Origin: Centrapalus pauciflorus
Taxonomy: Eukaryota; Streptophyta; Magnoliopsida; Asterales; Asteraceae
Direction: 5' to 3'
Assembly: GCA_020465985.1 (NCBI GenBank)
Contig: JAANYP010001803.1
Span: forward strand, 186,001 to 250,000
DNA: 64,000 bases
Made by a program: the position numbers and the translations under genes
Part shown: in pieces, positions 58,999-64,000 of the stretch
Layout of the letters: every line of letters begins with the position of its first letter
Position numbering within the stretch: position 1 is the first letter of the stretch
Notes under the pieces: model-generated
Told to the model about the DNA's origin: nothing
Databases searched by the model: none
What the model saw: the letters and a program-made list of their open reading frames with translations, nothing else

Positions 58999-59546
58999 AA
59001 GGTGACCTTATATGTCAATGGATGCATGTTCAAGACTGGGTGGGGTTATTTCTTTTATTTTTCGTTATAATTATAAAAATAAATGGTTGAAGCATCTTTG
59101 CTAAAAAGGCGTCCCATCTTCAAATTTTGATTTATTGATGTAGGATCAATACTAGTGTAGATTAGTATTAGTAAAGAACGATTGGTAGAATCCTAAAATT
59201 ACATGTTGTTTCGGCCCTACCTTATTAGTTTTACCCAAATCCCACCGGTTAATCTAGATATCATCATTTTACCGGTAGGAAAGTGGGTCAAATTGTAAGA
59301 TTATAGGATTGATTTACTTTATTTTGTATGAATTTAAGTATTCGAAACATGAGCATTTTATCCAATCTAAAATTTAAATCTTCCATTAAAGTGTTCCATC
59401 AAAATTGACATGTTATATGCTTTCGAGACATCAACATAAGATTTTTTCCAATCTAAAATTTAAATCTTTCATTACATTTAAGTCTTTTTCTTCGATTCAT
59501 ATATCGAAAACTCTGAATGGTTTTGACCCAAAATCAATTCTCATTC
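58999..59546. other. Intergenic, nothing identified
   Basis: AT-rich sequence without a credible gene or repeat that I could define. Confidence 0.4.
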
Positions 59547-60533
59547 TGTAACATCCTGCCATATAATAATGATATAATCAATTGTAAGATAAATATCACA
59601 ACAAACCATCTAGATAAGATAAGCGTAAGATAGGTCAAGTACATATTATTGAATTACAACAAAATCATGCACTACATGGGCTAATAGTGTCATGTCTATG
59701 TTGCTATTACATCTTCATAAATAGATAGAGCTATTACGCTAGTCCCATAGCATTTATTAACTGAACTAATACCGCATCTGACTTGTAGTGAGCTAGAACT
59801 TCCAATGGAATGCATAGTTCAAATTAAGTTGAAGGTTTTGCTTAATTCTTGCCTTTTCTTGTAAAATACATGAAAAAACCAGGTACGGTATTGCTTAGTG
59901 AGATAACAGTTTATACATAATACATGCAAAATATGTGGTAGTCTATGTTGTTAAATGCCTTATCACGCTGTTGTACAATGTTGTTTGCACAATTGAGACG
60001 TGACTTATTATGCTGGCTGGGTGATGACTAACTACTCGTATGATGCTGTCCATTAAGCTTTCATTGTTGTGCAATACTTGAGTTGGTTTACCGTAAGTTG
60101 ACATGGTATTGTGATCCTTACTGGTGCAAATATACATACTTCGTACCCAGGATTGATTGATTCAATTATTGATGCATATAAGTACTTGTTCCTTGTTTTT
60201 AAAGCTTTATCGTAAGACGATTTGTTAAACATATTAAGATAACTAATAATCATATCAACACATTCACACTCAACAATCATATAATAAGAACAATTATAAA
60301 GCAATAATAGAACAATGATTGGAATGAGAATGGAACCTTTTACTAGAATAGAATTCGCACAAAGCCTTGAAGCCGTATATTGCAAAATAGTCAAAAGGTT
60401 ACAAAGAAACCAAACCCTAGACTATAAATAGATAACAACTAATAATTAGTTACATTTAAGTCTCTTTACTCTAACTATTCAATAAAGACAAAATGACCCC
60501 TGGATATATATCACAACTAATATAATGTTAACA
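59547..60533 (-). repeat. Probable copia 3' LTR on the minus strand
   Basis: The right end is firm. On the minus strand, a purine tract AAAGGGGGAGATT (60534-60546) is followed by TGTTAACATTATATTAG. A TATA-like CTATAAATAGATA (as read on plus) lies at 60421-60433. The left end is uncertain; TG at 59547 would give 987 bases. Confidence 0.55.
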
Positions 60534-60549
60534 ATCTCCCCCTTTCAGA

Positions 60550-62330
60550 TCATATATCCAGCGGATCTATCATATCTACATGCACCATAAAGTTATGGAT
60601 AATCAGACATTTAATTAACCGATAATTGATGAGACGGACAACTTCAGCAAGTAGCAAAACATCTTCATGAGATACTTGTTTATTAGGTGGGCTTCTGAAG
60701 TTTTCATCCAACTCTTCATTTATCGGTTTTCGTATAAGCCTCATTGTTCCATCAGAGTATGCAACCAACTCAGACATCCTCATAAACCTCTTTCTATTTC
60801 TTCTGCCAAAGCAAAAAAATCCCTTGCACTGGCTCCTTAAGAACGGATACCTCTCGATACTCCTTGAGACCATGCAGAGAAATGTTTGTACGATTTAGTA
60901 GAACTCTTTTGGCTTTTAGCTCATCGGTAATCTGGAAACTTTTGAAGTACATCATCACAATCTTCCTAAACATGCATCCCAGTAAGGCAACAATAATCAG
61001 CACTTGACCCCAGTGGCGATTTTCTTTTCTTGAATAATGATCGTATAAGAATTTGATGTCGTCAAACTCTAGAAAATCTAAGTAGATTCATCAAACCAAT
61101 ATACATCGCCATCATCGCGCTTAACCATCCACTCAAGAATGTCAACTCTCGCAATCTTCTTGCTTTTGACTTCCATAATTCTTACTATTCTGTGCTCTGA
61201 TCGAGCACCATCTATAATAATCCCACCTTTATCTCTATTCAGCTTTCTAGTTGGGTATTCAGCGTGAGCTCCTCTTGACAATTCATAAGATAACATCAAT
61301 ATATCTCTGTCAATCTCATATGGTTCTCCTTTTACAAAAATCTCAGGAATTTAATCTTCTAAAAATTCATATTCGATAGTTTCGTTGTTCAGAAATCCAA
61401 GACGAGTAGGTTGCTTCTTTGATTGCCTCTGTCTCATTTTGCTTGTAGGAACTCAGAAGACGTTCGATTGTGGGATTCACTTTGTTCTTCACAATCATTT
61501 GTCGTTCATCGATGCGAGACAAATCAGAATAAACTCCCACTAACCTTTCATTATCTTCCATCAAAATCCGATCAATATCATCCTCAAAACTGTCTACCAC
61601 ATGTGTTTGACGAGGAGGCTCGGGAGGTCTAACAACTAACGAAAGTATTCACTCTTCTTTTGAATTGTGGGCATCAGATGATACTTCCTTCGATTTGTCA
61701 ATAGGATCATCAGACAAGGTAATACTTGGAGAAATATTCCATTGATCTTCACTTGTGACTCTTTGTTCAGAGGCATCTTTAACAGTTTCAGCTTTTACAT
61801 ATTCAGATTCAGCGATCTCTGTCTTTAATGAAGAAACCTCTTCTGCTTAATTAATCAATTTCACTAACAGTCTATACCTTTTCGGATTCATTAATCATTT
61901 TAGTGTTTGTCACAAGTTTCTCTGGCTCGTCAGATTGTTCAGTACCCATCTTGATGTCTTTTTCAAGGAAATCTGTCTCAACTTCCATTTCCATAATTTC
62001 TATATTGGAAAACCAGTTCAGTGGATATCGAATTTCAGAATCAGAGTCAGATTCCACACTTGAGTCTTTACCAACAATTGTCTCTCCCTCAGATGGATAG
62101 TCGATAAAGAATGGAACTGTTTCCTCACTTTTACCGGTTAGTGATGTTTCGACTTCATCATTTGCTTCTTGAGTTCTATTTTTCTCAAACCCTAACTTTT
62201 TAGTTTCAGACATCTTTTTAGAATTAGAACCCTCAACTTTTGTTGATCCTGCCGAGAAATCTATCTTTTGGCGCTTACTCTCCCCCTCATGATTATCATA
62301 ATCATCTCAATCATCGTGTTTGCGCTTGAG
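60550..62330 (-). pseudogene. Decayed accessory ORF of a minus-strand copia element
   Basis: Open pieces on the minus strand (62213-61872, 61600-61367, 61299-61078, 61003-60794, 60873-60550) read in order. They show an acidic Glu/Ser/Asp-rich N-terminal part, a charged helical middle and a Lys/Arg-rich end. They stop just before the polypurine tract of the LTR. The position behind pol and before the PPT matches the accessory ORF of SIRE-like copia elements. Several frameshifts and stops separate the pieces, and no enzyme motif is visible. Pol is absent on the right, where another LTR begins. Confidence 0.5.
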
Positions 62331-62382
62331 GGGTTGAGCCTGAGACCGGCAGGATTGTTTAATTGTCGATAGGCGGGCATCT

Positions 62383-64000
62383 TGTCACACCCTGCTACCC
62401 CGGTTGGCAGCGAGGCGTGACGAGTGCGGAAGCGTAACCATAATCATAATGAACGACCACTATATGGACGTTTTTAAAATACATCATTGAAACTTGAAAA
62501 TATAGCAATGTTTTACATAGACTGATATGAGTAAAGGAGTTCGCAAAATACAGAGATTTAATTACATAATTAAAGTATCCAAAATAATGCAGCTAAATCT
62601 CCGTTAATTTGAATATGCATGCGACTCCATGGATGCGGAAGCTTGAAAGTAAAATACGTCTGAGGCATACGTGCCTTAATTACCTGAAAATACATGCTAA
62701 AATACGTCAACAAAAATTGTTGGTGAGCTCATAGGTTTACGCGAAAAGACCAGTTGTATGGACATTATCAGATGAGTTGAATTTATAAAATCATAAATTC
62801 CGCGTATGTATTACATAAACCATCATGCAACCGAAGCTTAATTAGAATGAGTTTGCCCTGTGCAGTATTCCCATACGTAATACCGTGTGTTGAATATATA
62901 TGCACTCGCTGTTAGCCGAACCGAGCTAACCCGAATGGGGGACATGACTCCCGACAGATCTATCCACAATATATTCGCGCTTACAAATAAATGCAATTAA
63001 CGGTTCATGATATAAGGGCTAATGGAACCATATGTAATACATATAAGAAATATACAGTTTAGATGTCCATATGAAAACAGTGCATGTATTTCCACCCCAA
63101 TAGATAGTGAAAAATAGGGGCTATGAAGACTCACCGGAATTGCGAAGGCAAAATATGCGCAAAAATGTAAATGTGCGTTGTTTGATGGGTGATGAAACCG
63201 GAGGTGTTTAACCGAGTCCTAAATGATAATAAGGACTTAATATCACTAATATATGATAATAGGTATATTTATAGATTTTTATGTCTTAAATCACCCAACA
63301 TTACAAGTTTATAAATAAGATTTGCTTAAAACGTCAAGTTTATATATATATAATTTTCCAGCTTTTTCGGAGGTTTTTCGGCCTACTTTGAGGCTGTTTT
63401 TGACCAAGCTCCAAAATGTTTTAGACTTTGTTTTTCTAGGACATTAAACTACTATATACAAAGGATTTTTAGAATCAAGAACGGCCATTTTTCGAGTTGT
63501 TTAGGTTGGTGAAAAAGCTCGTTAAAAACGCTATGTTGGCCATTTTTGAGCTGTCAAACTTTCGGTTTCTCAAATAATTTCTGGAGGTCTTAAACTTCAA
63601 AATAAATTATGAAAAATTGCAGATCTATAGTTAAGACATAGATCTAACTTTTGAGACAAGAATCAACTCATTTCGTTGAGTTATGAATTAGTTATGATTT
63701 TTCAAAGTCGATATAAATTTTCTGCCGAAAATCCGTAGTTTATAAACTTAAAACAACTTATGATTCTTGTTGTTTATTTAAAGACAACTTGTATAAAAGC
63801 CATAATAGTTATAAAAACACATATATATCACATGTTTTCATAATATTAACACTTTTATAATGTGTTTACATATTCATAAACACATGTAAAGAAATAACTT
63901 AAAATAAAAACTAGAAACTTATAAACTTGAGTTTTTATGTAACTTGTTGTTGTTGGTGATTATATATATTATGCAAGACTTATATAAACATAAATGTATG
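62383..64000 (-). repeat. Partial gypsy-type LTR, runs out of window
   Basis: Starts TGTCACACCCTGC on plus, which is the end (GGGTGTGACA) of an LTR on the minus strand. Inside, read on minus, CTCACCAACAA...TTGTTGACG...TTTTCAG resembles the acceptor region of the other gypsy LTRs here. The rest is AT-rich and no other end is reached. Confidence 0.55.

Overview
The window is nuclear DNA of a flowering plant, most likely a eudicot with a large, repeat-rich genome. The evidence is AT-rich GT..AG introns, nested LTR retrotransposons of the copia (SIRE-like) and gypsy (Athila and Tekay/Del-like) types, hAT and other small DNA transposons, and a Helitron end. I cannot name the species.

Layout. 1-7405: a gypsy element whose 5' LTR is cut by the window edge. 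It keeps gag, protease, RT and RNase H, lacks integrase, and has an intron-like insert inside RT. 7406-10191: relic sequence, short tandem repeats and microsatellites. 10192-31520: a copia element inserted in a CA microsatellite. It has lost gag/protease, carries a broken integrase-RT-RNaseH gene, and carries a long accessory ORF behind its own promoter-like block. That accessory ORF is split by an 11.4-kb Athila element (15117-26511), and the copia 3' LTR is split by a gypsy solo LTR (29127-31140). All three insertions have 5-bp target duplications that I could read directly. 31521-38249: AT-rich spacer with a tandem repeat, a Helitron 3' end, small inverted-repeat transposons and CT-rich 5'-UTR-like stretches.

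38250-55878 (+): the one clear host gene. It has 18 coding exons with matching splice phases and 903 codons, and encodes a TPR protein matching plant TFIIIC subunit 3 (GTF3C3/TFC4-like, RNA polymerase III). Its introns are swollen by transposons: a gag-only copia element with a hAT inside it, several other hAT elements, a pair of related MITEs, and an antisense gypsy solo LTR. 55879-64000: intergenic sequence with two more hAT elements, a degenerate minisatellite, the decayed 3' end of a copia element on the minus strand, and part of a gypsy-type LTR at the right edge.

The most unusual signal is regulatory. In both large elements, a promoter-like block in front of the accessory 3' ORF carries the same short repeat as the element's own LTR U3. 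In Athila this is an array of GGCACG-N-CGTGCC palindromes ending 10-12 bp before a TATA box in both places. In the copia element it is a CAAGCTGCTAGTT motif next to a second polypurine tract. Several other LTRs here also carry their own family-specific CpG-rich motif array.
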